Part shown: positions 1 to 10,027 of the stretch, in pieces
Numbering within the stretch: the first letter of the stretch is position 1
Layout: every line of letters begins with the position of its first letter
Source: AP-15 sp963700195
GTDB taxonomy: Bacteria; Pseudomonadota; Alphaproteobacteria; ATCC43930; CGMCC-115725
Length of the DNA stretch: 64,000 bases
NCBI GenBank assembly: GCA_963700195.1
Contig: CAVOWQ010000047.1
Span: forward strand, 19,528-83,527
Direction of reading: 5' to 3'
Notes under the pieces: model-generated
The model's input: only the letters and a program-made list of their open reading frames with translations
Database searches by the model: none
What the model was told of the DNA's origin: nothing
Program-made: the position numbers and the translations under genes

Positions 1-96
1 GCGAGCGCGCGCCTTTTCTCTGTGCTGGCCCTACCGCTCGACGCAAATGCAAGCTAGACTCCTCCGACTGACGGACCACCCGAAAGGATGAGAGCG

Positions 97-2136
97 ATGG
101 TCACCGACGAGCGCGCCAGCGTCTGCACTTTCGATTGCCCCGATGCCTGCAGCCTGCGCGTCAGTGTCGCCGGTGGCCGTATCGTCAAGGTGCGCGGTTC
201 TGGGGCCGCGCCCTACACCGCCGGGGTCATCTGCAACAAGGTGGCTCGGGAGATGACCGAGTTCGTGCACGGACCGGGGCGTCTGCTGCATCCGCTGCGC
301 CGGCTCGGGCCGAAAGGCTCGGACCAATTCGAGCGGATTTCGTGGGACGCGGCGCTGGACGATATCCACGAGCGGGTCAGCGAGATCATCGGCCGCTGGG
401 GCCCGCAGGCGGTGATGCCGTTGAACTATGCCGGTCCGCACGGCTTGCTGGCGGCAGACAGCATGTCCTCGCGTTTTTTCAACCGCCTGGGCGCCACTCA
501 GCTCTATCGGCGCGCCCTGTGCGGCGGCGTGCGCAGCGAAGCGTGGTCGGGGACTTATGGTGCCGTGCCCGGATGCCCGCCGGAACTTGCCGAGACCGCC
601 AAGCTCAATCTCGTCTGGGGCAACAACGCGACGGTCACCAACCTTCATCTCGTCCGCAGCATCCGCAAGTCAAAGCGTGCCGGCGGCAGACTGGTGGTGG
701 TCGATCCGCTGCGCACCAAGATCGCCGAGCAGGCGGACTTGCATCTACAACTGCTGCCCGGCACCGATGTGGTGCTCGCCTGGTCATTGGCCGCAGAGCT
801 CGAGCGTTCGGGTTCTCTGGATGCGTCGTTCATTGCCGCTCACGTGTTGGGCGCCGAGGATTTCATGTCTCGGGCCCGCCAGTGGCCGGCGGCGCGAGCG
901 GCTGCGGTCTGCGGACTGAAGGAGAACGAGATCCTGACCCTCGCGCACTGGCTCGCCGAGATCGAGCCTCTGGTGCTTGCTCCGGGCAATGGCCTCGAAC
1001 GCGGCCGCAACGGCGGCAGCTCAGTCCGCGCGGCAATTGCCTTGCCGGCACTGCTCGGAAAGCTGGGCAACGGGAATGGCATCGTGCTCGGTGCAAGCAA
1101 CGCTTTTCCCAAGACCCCGAACCGGCTGCAGCGGTCGGATCTGATCCCCGACGGCACGCGCACCCTCAACATCAACGATATCGGCCGTCATCTCGCCGAG
1201 AACGACATCGACCCGCCCTTACGCGCGCTGTTCATTTACAACCACAATCCAATCGTCGTGCATCCCGACCAGAACCGAATGCGCCGCGGACTCGCCTGTC
1301 CGGACGTGTTCGCCGTCGGCATTGAGCTCACGATGACTGAAAGCATGAAGTACTGCGATGTGGTGCTGCCCGCTGCCACTCATTTCGAGTACGCCGATCT
1401 CTATCCTTCCTATGGTCACCATTGGCTGCAGCGCGCCGAACCGGTGATCCCGCCGCCGAACGAGGCGCTGCCGAACACCGAGATCTTCCGCAGGCTCGCC
1501 GCCCGCTTCGGCTTTGATGAGCCGTGCTTCAAAGCGACGGATGAGGAACTGATGGACGACGCCGTCGATGTCGCCGACCCCCGGCTTCTCGGAATGAGAC
1601 CGAGCGAGATACCGACAGACCGGGCGGTGCAGATGACGGGACCGGACGGCGAGTCCATGGTCCTGTTCGACAACATCTTCCCCGCTACGCCGTCAGGGAA
1701 AATCGAACTGAAGTCGGAGACATTGGCCAAGCGGTGGGGATCGGCGGCTTTGCTGCCGGGCTGGCGCGAACGAGAGGTGTCGCATTCGCTGATGCTGATT
1801 TCGCCGGCCTCGGACAAGCGCATCTCCTCCACTCTCGGCGGCCTCGGCGCTTCGCATCAGACCCCGCCGCTCTTGATGAACCCCGAGGACGCGAGCCGGC
1901 GAGACCTGCGTCACGGCATCGAGGTGCGCCTGTGGAACAAGCGCGGCGAGGTCATCCTGCCGCTCATCGTGACTGCCGATGTGCCGCCGGGCGTCGTTGC
2001 CAGCGAGAAGGGGGCGTGGCTGGCGACGAGCCGCACCGGCCAGACGATTTCGGCTCTGGTCTCGTCTGATCTCAAGGCCGATCTCGCCGAAGGCGCCTGC
2101 TTCAACGATACCCAAGTCGAGGTCAGCCGCGTTTGA
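97..2136 (+). CDS. Molybdopterin-dependent oxidoreductase (DMSO reductase superfamily)
   Basis: About 679 residues. The N-terminus carries a 4Fe-4S motif of the CxxxCxxxC type (CTFDCPDAC) with the fourth cysteine in GVICNKV, followed by the molybdopterin oxidoreductase core, an ALCGGVRSEAW segment where the Mo ligand usually lies, VWGNNATVTN, and a C-terminal dinucleotide-binding domain (GGLGASHQTPPLLMNPEDA). Homologues are bis-MGD enzymes related to formate dehydrogenases and DMSO reductases; substrate cannot be told from sequence. No Tat signal is present, so it is probably cytoplasmic, and no separate Fe-S or membrane subunit is adjacent. ATG at 97 is preferred to ATG 88 because AAAGGA at 83-88 gives proper spacing. 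Confidence 0.9.
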   Translation: MVTDERASVCTFDCPDACSLRVSVAGGRIVKVRGSGAAPYTAGVICNKVAREMTEFVHGPGRLLHPLRRLGPKGSDQFERISWDAALDDIHERVSEIIGRWGPQAVMPLNYAGPHGLLAADSMSSRFFNRLGATQLYRRALCGGVRSEAWSGTYGAVPGCPPELAETAKLNLVWGNNATVTNLHLVRSIRKSKRAGGRLVVVDPLRTKIAEQADLHLQLLPGTDVVLAWSLAAELERSGSLDASFIAAHVLGAEDFMSRARQWPAARAAAVCGLKENEILTLAHWLAEIEPLVLAPGNGLERGRNGGSSVRAAIALPALLGKLGNGNGIVLGASNAFPKTPNRLQRSDLIPDGTRTLNINDIGRHLAENDIDPPLRALFIYNHNPIVVHPDQNRMRRGLACPDVFAVGIELTMTESMKYCDVVLPAATHFEYADLYPSYGHHWLQRAEPVIPPPNEALPNTEIFRRLAARFGFDEPCFKATDEELMDDAVDVADPRLLGMRPSEIPTDRAVQMTGPDGESMVLFDNIFPATPSGKIELKSETLAKRWGSAALLPGWREREVSHSLMLISPASDKRISSTLGGLGASHQTPPLLMNPEDASRRDLRHGIEVRLWNKRGEVILPLIVTADVPPGVVASEKGAWLATSRTGQTISALVSSDLKADLAEGACFNDTQVEVSRV

Positions 2137-2921
2137 TGGCTGCGCAGCTGTGGTCCAGCGCTGCAGTAGATTCTCGGCCTACGGGGCAGCGGCAGCAGCC
2201 TACCGCCGCATGGTCACTTACTAATCCGCCGACTGCCGTACGGTTGACAGAGGTTTCAAGACGCGTCCGGAGCAGAGCGGGGCATTCTCGTGCTGATAAG
2301 TTGTCGGCCTCTTTATTGGCGTCCTGGCATCGTGAAGCCGTTCACGACCGCGATTCTGTTCGGAGCGGCGCTCGCGACCGCGGCTTGACCGATCCGTCAA
2401 GCTTTGGTCCGGCGCGGGAGCTGGACATTGAAGGTCCGATAGCCGACTGCTCGCATCGTCGATGAATACGAGCAGCATGCGTTGCGGGGCGGGCTGCTCA
2501 AACGACCAGTGAACTTACCCCCGAGGTGCACCAGCTCGCCTGAGCCCCCGCGGCGATAGCGCGGCTTTGATATGCCTCAGTGCGGAACTCCGGAAGCGAG
2601 CAGAAAACCACCTCATGGTCGAGCAGGTTTCGAGCTGCCGCCCTCCACCCGCTCTGCCGTTTTCGATTGGTGCCACTAAAATCGCCGCAAAAGCGCCGTA
2701 CTAGCCAATCCAGCGGCGGCCCGCGGACGGAGTTGTGGCCCGCTCGCTCCGCTCCGAAGGGTAATTCTGCTTGCCAAAGTCCGAGCCTCGGCGGAATTTT
2801 GCGCATCGCTCAGGGAACGCGGCGCGAGCTAAAACGACGTCCAGCATCGACGGCCGATTGCACGCAAGAGGAGACTGCGGCCAAGCAGACTAGCGCCCAA
2901 CGGGCGGAGACGGCAGAGGAG
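2137..2921. other. Long gap without a recognisable gene
   Basis: Open frames here (for example plus 2133-2465 and minus 2498-2806) have serine/arginine/proline-rich translations with no family resemblance. The open frame of the next gene extends up to 2580, but its first hundred codons also look non-coding. The promoter of the glycosidase gene must lie here; I could not place it. Confidence 0.4.
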
Positions 2922-5609
2922 TTGCGTCTCGACGAGGCGCGCGAACAAGGGGTGCCCTGGAAGCAATGGGGGCCCTACCTCAGCGAACGCCAGTGGGGCA
3001 CCGTCCGTGAAGACTATAGCGACAACGGCGACGCCTGGAACTATTTCACGCACGATCAAGCCCGCTCGCGCGCCTATCACTGGGGTGAGGACGGCCTTGC
3101 CGGCTTCAGCGACGATCACCAGCGGCTGTGTTTTGCGCTCGCCCTGTGGAACGGCAAGGATCCGATCCTCAAGGAGCGGCTGTTCGGCCTGACCAACAGC
3201 GAGGGCAACCACGGCGAGGACGTCAAAGAGCACTATTACTACATCGATAGCACGCCGACCCACTCATACATGAAGTATCTCTATAAATATCCGCAGAACC
3301 CATACCCCTACAACGATCTTATCGAGACGAACCGGCACCGCGGCCGCAATGATTGGGAATACGAATTACTCGATACCGGCGTCTTCAACGAAGACCGATA
3401 TTTCGATGTATTCGTGGAATACGCGAAAGCGGCGCCTGGTGACATCTTGATCCAGATCAGTCTATGTAATCGGGGGCCCGAAGCCGCTAGCCTGCACGTG
3501 CTACCTACCCTGTGGTTCCGCAATACCTGGACATGGTGGTCGGATCAGCCGAAACCTTCCCTGCGAGAGTTGAAAGCGGAAGACGGGGTCGGCACCATTG
3601 CCGCGTCGCATGCCGAACTGGGCGCCTATTCCCTCCGTTGCGAGGGAAATCCACGCCTGCTGTTTACCGAAAACGACACCAATAACGAGCGGCTTTTCGG
3701 GAGCCCCAACGCGACACCCTATGTCAAGGACGGGATCAACGAATATGTCGTGGCGGGGCGGCTGGAGGCCGTCAACCCGAGCCGGACCGGGACCAAGGCT
3801 GCCGCACACTACCAGCTCAATGTCGGCCCAGGCACGACCTCTGTGATCCGCCTACGGCTCAGCGACACTGCGGCGGGTAACCCCTTCGGTAGCCAATTTG
3901 ATCAAATCATCGAACGGCGCCGGCTGGAGGCCGACGCGTTCTATCACGCGGTAACCCCTGCCCGGGTCGGCGAGGATAAGGCCGATGTATTGCGGCAGGC
4001 ATTGGCCGGGATGCTGTGGAGCAAGCAATACTTCTTTCTCGATGCCGACAAATGGCTGCAGGAGCATGGCGTCGATCCGAGGCGGCCGTCGATCCGCGAG
4101 GTTCGCAACCGCGAGTGGTTTCACATGATCAGCGACCACGTCATCTCGATGCCGGATAAGTGGGAATATCCCTGGTTCGCTGCCTGGGACTTGGCATTTC
4201 ACACGCTTGCCTTGTCAACCGTCGACATCGATTTCGCCAAGCAGCAGCTCGATCTGCTGCTCGACCAAGTCTACCAGCATCCGACCGGACAGATCCCGGC
4301 CTACGAGTGGAACTTCAGCGATGTCAATCCGCCGGTGCACGCCTGGGCCACGATCTTTGTTTATCGGATGGAGCAGGCGCTGCACGGCCAGACCGATCTC
4401 GATTTCCTAAAGCGGGTGTTCGGCAAACTCACGTCGAATTTCGGCTGGTGGATCAACCGCAAGGACCGCTCCGGCAGGAGCCTCTTCGAAGGCGGGTTTC
4501 TCGGGCTCGACAATATCGGCGTCTTCGACCGCAGTGCGCCCCTGCCAACTGGAGGCTATTTGGAGCAGGCCGACGGCACCGCATGGGTCGCCCTGTTCTG
4601 CGAGAACATGCTCGAGATCGCCTTCGAGCTCGCCGCGCATGATCCGACCTACCAGGACCTGGCTGCAAACTTCGCCATCCAGTTCCTGCTGATCGCCCGT
4701 GCGATGAACGGGATCGGTCCGGACGGCATGTGGGACGAGGAGGACGGTTTTTATTACGACGTCCTTCGCTTGCCCGATGGAAACGCTGCGCGTCTCAAGG
4801 TCCGCTCGATGGTGGGTCTGTTACCGCTATGTGCCGTTACGGCTGTGGACAAGTGGCAGCGGGAACGGATGCCGCGGCTGACGGCCCAAATGCTCGAGCG
4901 CCTCAGGCGCATGCCGGAGCTCCTCGAATCCATCCATCCAACCGGCCCCGGGCACCTCGGCGTCGCGGAACGCGGGATCTTGGGCCTCGTCAACCAGGAG
5001 CGGCTGCGCCGGATTCTGAGCCGCATGCTCGACGAGAACGAGTTCCTGAGCCCCTATGGGATCCGCTCGCTGTCCCGCTATCACGCCGACCATCCCTATG
5101 TGTTCTCGGCAGGTGGTCGGGAATATCGGGTCAGCTATCTGCCGGCGGAATCCGACACCGGCATGTTTGGCGGCAACTCGAACTGGCGCGGCCCGATCTG
5201 GATGCCGGTCAATGCGCTGATCATCCGGGCCTTGATGCACTACTTCGCCTATTACGGCGACAACTTCAAGATAGAGTGCCCGACCGGCTCCGGCAACTTG
5301 ATGAACCTCTTCGAGGTCGCCCGCGAAATCGCCAATCGGCTGACCCGGATCTTCCTGCGCGACGAATCCGGCAGAAGACCGGTATTCGGTGGGAGCGAAA
5401 AATTCCAGCGCGACCCCTATTGGCGCGATCATTTATTGTTCTATGAATACTTCCATGGCGACAACGGCGCCGGCCTCGGCGCCAGCCACCAGACGGGATG
5501 GACGGGTGTCGTCGCCAGTCTGATCGATATCTTCGGCAAGCTCGATGCCCAAACCTTCCTGCAGGGCGGCCGCGAGGCAACCTTTGGGCGAGAGAAGGAA
5601 ACGGTGTAG
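2922..5609 (+). CDS. GH63-like (MGH1-like) glucosidase
   Basis: The recognisable protein begins near 2910 with EELRLDEAREQG, then WKQWGPYLSERQWGTVREDY, WGEDGLAGFSDDHQRLCF and LFGLTNSEGNHGEDVKE, the signature start of bacterial mannosyl-oligosaccharide-glucosidase-like proteins of the GH63 clan. A C-terminal (alpha/alpha)6 domain follows, with WEYPWFAAWDLAFHTLAL, YEWNFSDVNPPVHAW and FGGNSNWRGPIWMPVN. No signal peptide is seen, suggesting a cytoplasmic enzyme that trims glucosides such as glucosylglycerate or oligosaccharides; the substrate is an inference. The frame is open from ATG 2580, but residues before about 2900 lack coding character. TTG 2922 is my start; TTG near 2803 and GTG 2952 are alternatives. 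Confidence 0.85.
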   Translation: MRLDEAREQGVPWKQWGPYLSERQWGTVREDYSDNGDAWNYFTHDQARSRAYHWGEDGLAGFSDDHQRLCFALALWNGKDPILKERLFGLTNSEGNHGEDVKEHYYYIDSTPTHSYMKYLYKYPQNPYPYNDLIETNRHRGRNDWEYELLDTGVFNEDRYFDVFVEYAKAAPGDILIQISLCNRGPEAASLHVLPTLWFRNTWTWWSDQPKPSLRELKAEDGVGTIAASHAELGAYSLRCEGNPRLLFTENDTNNERLFGSPNATPYVKDGINEYVVAGRLEAVNPSRTGTKAAAHYQLNVGPGTTSVIRLRLSDTAAGNPFGSQFDQIIERRRLEADAFYHAVTPARVGEDKADVLRQALAGMLWSKQYFFLDADKWLQEHGVDPRRPSIREVRNREWFHMISDHVISMPDKWEYPWFAAWDLAFHTLALSTVDIDFAKQQLDLLLDQVYQHPTGQIPAYEWNFSDVNPPVHAWATIFVYRMEQALHGQTDLDFLKRVFGKLTSNFGWWINRKDRSGRSLFEGGFLGLDNIGVFDRSAPLPTGGYLEQADGTAWVALFCENMLEIAFELAAHDPTYQDLAANFAIQFLLIARAMNGIGPDGMWDEEDGFYYDVLRLPDGNAARLKVRSMVGLLPLCAVTAVDKWQRERMPRLTAQMLERLRRMPELLESIHPTGPGHLGVAERGILGLVNQERLRRILSRMLDENEFLSPYGIRSLSRYHADHPYVFSAGGREYRVSYLPAESDTGMFGGNSNWRGPIWMPVNALIIRALMHYFAYYGDNFKIECPTGSGNLMNLFEVAREIANRLTRIFLRDESGRRPVFGGSEKFQRDPYWRDHLLFYEYFHGDNGAGLGASHQTGWTGVVASLIDIFGKLDAQTFLQGGREATFGREKETV

Positions 5610-5695
5610 CTCTCGATCTCCGAAATAGGAACAAGGTCGGCGCCCGGCGTCACCATATCCGCCAATCAGTGAAGGTCGTCATCCAGGAGAAGCAC

Positions 5696-6430
5696 ATGAG
5701 GACAAAGCCTATCCTGTATAATGACAGCCGCCCGGCCGAGCCGATCCAGATACCTGCCGGGGCCGCACGTCGGATCGGCGCCCGGCTTCTGCACGAGGCG
5801 CGCGAGGCGTTGCCGCCGACGATCTTCTTTTTCGTCGGCTTCAACTTCATCGTGTTCACGACGAATCTTCTCGTCGCCCAATATGCCGTTGCAGTCAGCA
5901 GTTTCATGCTGGCTACGGTTGCGGCGCTTGTTGTAGGCAAGGCGGTGCTGGTTGCCAACGCGATGCCCCTCCTGAGACGTTACGATCGGGGTCCGCTGAT
6001 CCAACCGATTCTCTTCAAGACCGCCTTTTACTGGGTCGTCGTGTTCTTCGCACGCCTGCTCGAGCGCTTCGTGCATTTCTCGATAATCGAGCGCAATCCG
6101 CCGGGTGATTTCTTTCCGTATCTGATAACGACCTTCTCGTGGCACCGGTTCTCTGCCATTTCTCTATGGATCCTCGTCCTCTTCCTAATCTACGTGACTG
6201 CGTCGGAATTCGGCCATCTTTTCGGCTCCGGTGAGCTGCTGCGGCTGTTCTTCACCTCCCGTCCAACCGAGCTGCAGCTGAACCGGCGGCAACGGTTTCG
6301 TGAAATGCTGCGCCTGAGCCGCCTTGCCGACGAGCACTCGGTCAGCGAGTTCCGCGACCCAGCCAGCATTGCGCATCTTCAATTGATCGATATTGTGCAG
6401 CGCCTCGCGCGGATGTCGCCGCCGCACTGA
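5696..6430 (+). CDS. Hypothetical four-helix membrane protein
   Basis: 244 residues from ATG 5696, chosen because CCAGGAGAAG precedes it with good spacing; the longer open frame from 5498 overlaps the glycosidase and has no such signal. Hydrophobic segments lie at about residues 40-60, 65-90, 105-125 and 150-170, the last two around FKTAFYWVVVFFARLLE and ISLWILVLFLIYVTASEFG. The cytoplasmic tail is charged (RPTELQLNRRQRFREMLRLS). I do not recognise a functional family. It follows the glycosidase by 86 bases and precedes the channel gene by 20 bases, so the two membrane genes probably share a transcript. Confidence 0.75.
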   Translation: MRTKPILYNDSRPAEPIQIPAGAARRIGARLLHEAREALPPTIFFFVGFNFIVFTTNLLVAQYAVAVSSFMLATVAALVVGKAVLVANAMPLLRRYDRGPLIQPILFKTAFYWVVVFFARLLERFVHFSIIERNPPGDFFPYLITTFSWHRFSAISLWILVLFLIYVTASEFGHLFGSGELLRLFFTSRPTELQLNRRQRFREMLRLSRLADEHSVSEFRDPASIAHLQLIDIVQRLARMSPPH

Positions 6431-6450
6431 AGAAGGCGCGTGCAGGGCCG

Positions 6451-7176
6451 ATGAACGTGCATGGGTCTCAACGCCATCCATTCGTCGTCGATAACCGGCG
6501 AAGGTCGATCCGCGCCTGGCAGGACCGGCTCAGAGATCCGAGCCTGACGGTACTGCTGGTTACCGAGCTTTGCCTGGTTTTTGTCGCTGCACCGCTGGCT
6601 GCGAGGGGATTGCCGATAGCGCGACCCATCGTCGAAACACTGGCATTGGCGGTGTTGGCTCTCGTTGTCGTGCTGTCGAACAGACGCGGAGCGATCGTGA
6701 CGATCCTGCTTGGGCTGGCAGCCACATTGGCGAGCCGCTTACTCGGGCCGGAATGGGCACCCGGCGCTGCTAGCTTGCTCCGCCACGGCGCTAACATCGT
6801 AACTTTCTCGGCGCTGACCTGGGTGGTTTTGCATGCGGTCTATGCCCCCGGCCACATAACCTCTCACCGCCTTCAAGGTGCAGCCGTGCTATATCTGAAC
6901 CTCGCGGTGATCTGCGCCTCGGCCTTTAGCCTAATCTGGGCACTGAGCCCCACCGCCTTCGCCAGCCTCGCTGCGCCGACGGGTGGCCCGGACGAATTCG
7001 CGACGATGCTCTATTTCAGCCTTACGACCTTGACCACGACCGGCTACGGCGACATCGTGCCGGTCGACCCGTTCGCCCGCAGCTTGGCCAATTTGGAGTC
7101 GGTTATTGGACAGTTTTATCTTGCCATCACGGTGGCTCGGCTCGTGACGCTCGAGATGCAACACCGGCGCCGCTGA
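6451..7176 (+). CDS. Potassium channel family protein (two-pore-helix Ion_trans_2 type)
   Basis: 241 residues with about six hydrophobic segments and a C-terminal pore module. The selectivity filter is TTTGYGDIVPVD near residue 195, preceded by the pore helix of FATMLYFSLTTL and followed by the inner helix VIGQFYLAITVARLV. TxGYGD is diagnostic of K+ selectivity. There is no RCK/TrkA-N or cyclic-nucleotide domain after the pore: the protein stops about ten residues after the last helix, so gating must be intrinsic or by a partner. Twenty bases separate it from the membrane protein upstream. Confidence 0.88.
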   Translation: MNVHGSQRHPFVVDNRRRSIRAWQDRLRDPSLTVLLVTELCLVFVAAPLAARGLPIARPIVETLALAVLALVVVLSNRRGAIVTILLGLAATLASRLLGPEWAPGAASLLRHGANIVTFSALTWVVLHAVYAPGHITSHRLQGAAVLYLNLAVICASAFSLIWALSPTAFASLAAPTGGPDEFATMLYFSLTTLTTTGYGDIVPVDPFARSLANLESVIGQFYLAITVARLVTLEMQHRRR

Positions 7177-7260
7177 CCTCCAATTGTAAACCAGACCTGC
7201 GGGCCGTATGACTACCACTTCTCCACTCGATGCTTGGATCGTTAAACCTGGGGTGACCCG

Positions 7261-7584
7261 ATGCTGCGACTTTCTGTTCTTTTCCTTGCTGCGGCAACGC
7301 TGACCGCCATCAATATTGGAGCAGGAACATCGGCAGTAGCCGATACCCTGTATGCGCAGTATTACCCGCCGCATTATGGCTATCCGCCGCCCGGCTACCG
7401 TCCGCCGTGCAACGCCGTCACGCCCGGGCCCTTCCAGGGTGCGGCACGCGGCGCGGCCGGTGGCGCCCTTATCGGCGCGATCTCGGGTAATGCCGGGCGC
7501 GGCGCGGCAATCGGGGCCGGCTTCGGCGCTCTCCGCAATGCGGTACGTCAAGGTTCGGCCCGCAGCTCGGGCGCCTGTTACTGA
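7261..7584 (+). CDS. Small exported glycine-zipper protein
   Basis: 107 residues. A signal peptide (MLRLSVLFLAAATLTAI, cleavage probably after the Ala-rich stretch near residue 27) is followed by a Tyr/Pro-rich linker (YYPPHYGYPPPGYRPP) and a glycine zipper, AARGAAGGALIGAISG then AAIGAGFGALRNA, of the YMGG/Gly-zipper kind found in envelope-associated alphaproteobacterial proteins. Two cysteines (PPCNAV and the penultimate residue) might pair. Precise function is unknown. Confidence 0.75.
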   Translation: MLRLSVLFLAAATLTAINIGAGTSAVADTLYAQYYPPHYGYPPPGYRPPCNAVTPGPFQGAARGAAGGALIGAISGNAGRGAAIGAGFGALRNAVRQGSARSSGACY

Positions 7585-7627
7585 CGCGACGATCGCGGTC
7601 GCCGTAAGTTGATCAGACAAGGGGGCA

Positions 7628-8017
7628 ATGATGCAAAAAGACTTGGCGATCGTTCTGTTGGCGTGCTGTCTTGTATGCGCGCAACCGTCCGCAGCGCAGC
7701 AACAATCGGCGCCGCCTACCGCGCCCGCTGCGCCGCCGGAGACCTCTCCACCGAGGGTCACGTCCGACGCGCAGGTGGCGCCGAAACGATGGGATGTCGA
7801 GCGGGTGCGCTGCTCCGACCTGCTCGGCGCCACGGATGACGACCGGGCCGCAGCTGCGATGTTTTATTACGGCTACTTAGCGGCAAAAGCCGGAATTCAC
7901 GTCATCGATGTGAGCCAAATCGACGGCAACATCAAAAAGGTGATGGACCGCTGCGCCGCCGCGCCGAATGAGACAGTCCCGCAGGCCTTCCGCCAAGCCC
8001 TCGGCCGCCGCCGATGA
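7628..8017 (+). CDS. HdeA/HdeB-family periplasmic protein
   Basis: 129 residues: a signal peptide ending near AQPSAAQQQ, a Pro/Ala linker, and a compact domain with RCSDLLGATDDDRAAAAMF, YGYLAAKAGIHV and VMDRCAAAPNETV. The two cysteines and helical spacing match HdeA/HdeB, acid-activated periplasmic chaperones; alphaproteobacterial relatives are mostly uncharacterised, so acid resistance is only a possibility. A GGGGG-rich ribosome site precedes ATG 7628 (7631 is also possible). Its stop overlaps an upstream ATG (8014) of the acyl-CoA dehydrogenase frame. Confidence 0.75.
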   Translation: MMQKDLAIVLLACCLVCAQPSAAQQQSAPPTAPAAPPETSPPRVTSDAQVAPKRWDVERVRCSDLLGATDDDRAAAAMFYYGYLAAKAGIHVIDVSQIDGNIKKVMDRCAAAPNETVPQAFRQALGRRR

Positions 8018-8034
8018 CCCCACAGGGGGATGAG

Positions 8035-9202
8035 ATGGCATTTGGGCTGAGCACCGAGCAGCGGGAGTTGCGGGAAGCCGTGGCGCGGCTGTGCGCGCGC
8101 TTTGGCGACGAATATTGGCTGAAAAAGGACGAGGAGGGCGGTTTTCCGCACGAGTTCCATCGGGCGATGGCCGAAGCCGGCTGGCTCGGCATTGCGATGC
8201 CGGAGGCTTATGGCGGCAGCGGGCTCGGCATCACCGAAGCCGCGGTCCTGATGCAGGCGGTCGCCGAATCCGGCGCCGGGTTCAGCGGCGCCTCGGCGAT
8301 CCACATGAACATTTTCGGGCTGCACCCGGTCGTCGTCTTTGGCACCGACGAGCAGAAAGAGCGTTTTCTGCCGCCGTTGATCGCCGGCAAGGAGAAGACC
8401 TGCTTTGCGGTGACCGAGCCCGATGCCGGGCTGGACACGACGCGCCTCAAGACGCGGGCGGTGCGGGAGGGCGACCATTATGTCCTCACGGGCCGGAAGA
8501 TCTGGATCTCGACCGCGCAGGTCGCCGAGAAGATGCTGATCCTCGCGCGCACGACGCCGATCGAGGAGGCCGCGCGCCCTTCGCTGGGGATGACGCTCGT
8601 TCTACACCGACCTCGACCGCAGCGCCGTCGAGGTGCGCGAGATCCCGAAGATGGGGCGCAAGGCGGTCGATTCGAACCTCCTGTTCATCGACGGCCTAAA
8701 GGTGCCGGTCGCCGACCGCATCGGCGAGGAGGGCAGGGGCTTTCATTACATCCTGCACGGGATGAACCCGGAGCGCATCCTGATCGCCGCCGAGGCGGTC
8801 GGGCTCGGGCGCGCCGCGCTCGACCGCGCCGCCCGCTATGCCAAGGAGCGCGTCGTCTTCGGCCGGCCGATCGGTCAAAACCAGGCGATCCAGCACCCGC
8901 TCGCCGAGCGCTGGATCGAGCTCGAAGCGGCCGAATTGATGGTGTTGCGCGCGGCCACTGCCTATGACCGCGGCGAGGACGCCGGCGCCTACGCCAATGC
9001 CGCCAAATACTGTGCGGCCGAAGCCGGCTTCCGCGCCTGCGAAACCGCAATCATGACGCATGGCGGCATGGGCTACGCTCGCGAATACCACGTCGAGCGC
9101 TACTTCCGCGAAATCCAGATCGCCCGTATCGCGCCGGTCAGCCCCCAGCTGATCCTCAGCCACATCGCCGAACGCGTGCTCGGGCTGCCGAAATCGTATT
9201 GA
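8035..9202 (+). pseudogene. Acyl-CoA dehydrogenase, split by a one-base insertion
   Basis: FAD-dependent acyl-CoA dehydrogenase, reconstructed at about 388 residues. The N-terminal part (MAFGLSTEQRELREAVARL through LTGRKIWISTAQV, with the FAD-contact motif CFAVTEPDAGLDTT) reads from ATG 8035, which has AGGGGGA before it. After GMTL at 8598 the frame breaks; removing the G at 8599 gives FYTDLDRSAVEVREIPKMG and joins the second half (8600-9202), with GGMGYAREYHVERYFRE near the C-terminus. Both halves are fully conserved, so the break may be a sequence error. The substrate is probably a short- or medium-chain acyl-CoA. Aspartate dehydrogenase follows 10 bases later. Confidence 0.88.
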
Positions 9203-9212
9203 TGGAGCTTCA

Positions 9213-10019
9213 ATGACGTTGCGCGTCGCAATCGCCGGCTTTGGCGCGATCGGCAAGGTCGTCGCTCAGCGGCTCGATCAGGGAGTCGAGGGGCTGGCGC
9301 TCGCCGCGGTTGCCGCGCGCGATGTGGCGCGGGCGGAAGCGGCAATGGCAGGCTTTTTGCGCCCGGTGCCGGTCGTGCCATTGGCCCGGCTGTGGGAGGA
9401 GGCCGATGTCGTTGTCGAGTGCGCCCCGGGTGCGGTATTGCGCGAGCTCGCCGAGCCGGCGCTCGGGAACGGGCGCATTGTCATGGTGTTGAGCTGCGGG
9501 GCGCTGCTCGACAATTTCGATCTGGTCGATTTGGCGCGCCGCAATGGCGGCCGCATTCTCGTGCCGAGCGGAGCACTGCTGGGGCTGGACGCGGTAATTG
9601 CAGCCGCCGAAGGGGGCATCTCGAGCGTCAATATGATTACGAGAAAGCCGCCGCAGGGCCTATTGGGCGCACCTTATCTTGTCGCCCACGACGTGGACAT
9701 TACCGGATTGGCCGAGCCCAGACGCGTCTTCAGCGGCACGGCGCGCGAGGCCGCCCGCGGGTTTCCCGCCAACGTCAATGTCGCCGCGGCATTGGCGCTG
9801 GCGGGTATCGGGCCCGATCGCACGACGGTCGAGATCTGGGCCGACCCGACCATCACTCGCAATATTCACCGCATCGAGGTCGAGGCCGCAGCCGCGCGCC
9901 TATCGATGCAGGTCGAGAATGTGCCGTCGGACGACAATCCGCGCACCGGCCGCCTGACCGCGCTCTCGGTAATCGCTGCACTGAAGAAATTGGCGAGCCC
10001 GCTCGCCATCGGCACCTGA
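9213..10019 (+). CDS. nadX: L-aspartate dehydrogenase (NadX-type)
   Basis: 268 residues. The Rossmann start (LRVAIAGFGAIGKVVAQRL), the ECAPGAVLRE and LSCGALLD segments, and VPSGALLGLDAV match aspartate dehydrogenases, which oxidise L-aspartate to iminoaspartate with NAD(P)+; the catalytic region includes GFPANVNVAAALALAGIGPD and DNPRTGRLTALS. In NAD biosynthesis it would replace L-aspartate oxidase, but no nadA or nadC is nearby; in several bacteria the enzyme serves other pathways. Start is ATG 9213 after GGAG. It is convergent with the ALAS gene. Confidence 0.88.
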   Translation: MTLRVAIAGFGAIGKVVAQRLDQGVEGLALAAVAARDVARAEAAMAGFLRPVPVVPLARLWEEADVVVECAPGAVLRELAEPALGNGRIVMVLSCGALLDNFDLVDLARRNGGRILVPSGALLGLDAVIAAAEGGISSVNMITRKPPQGLLGAPYLVAHDVDITGLAEPRRVFSGTAREAARGFPANVNVAAALALAGIGPDRTTVEIWADPTITRNIHRIEVEAAAARLSMQVENVPSDDNPRTGRLTALSVIAALKKLASPLAIGT

Positions 10020-10027
10020 CCTCGCCG

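Noticed and set aside
2133..2465. Short plus-strand frame after the molybdopterin oxidoreductase
   Set aside because: No domain, no ribosome site and Ser/Arg-rich composition.
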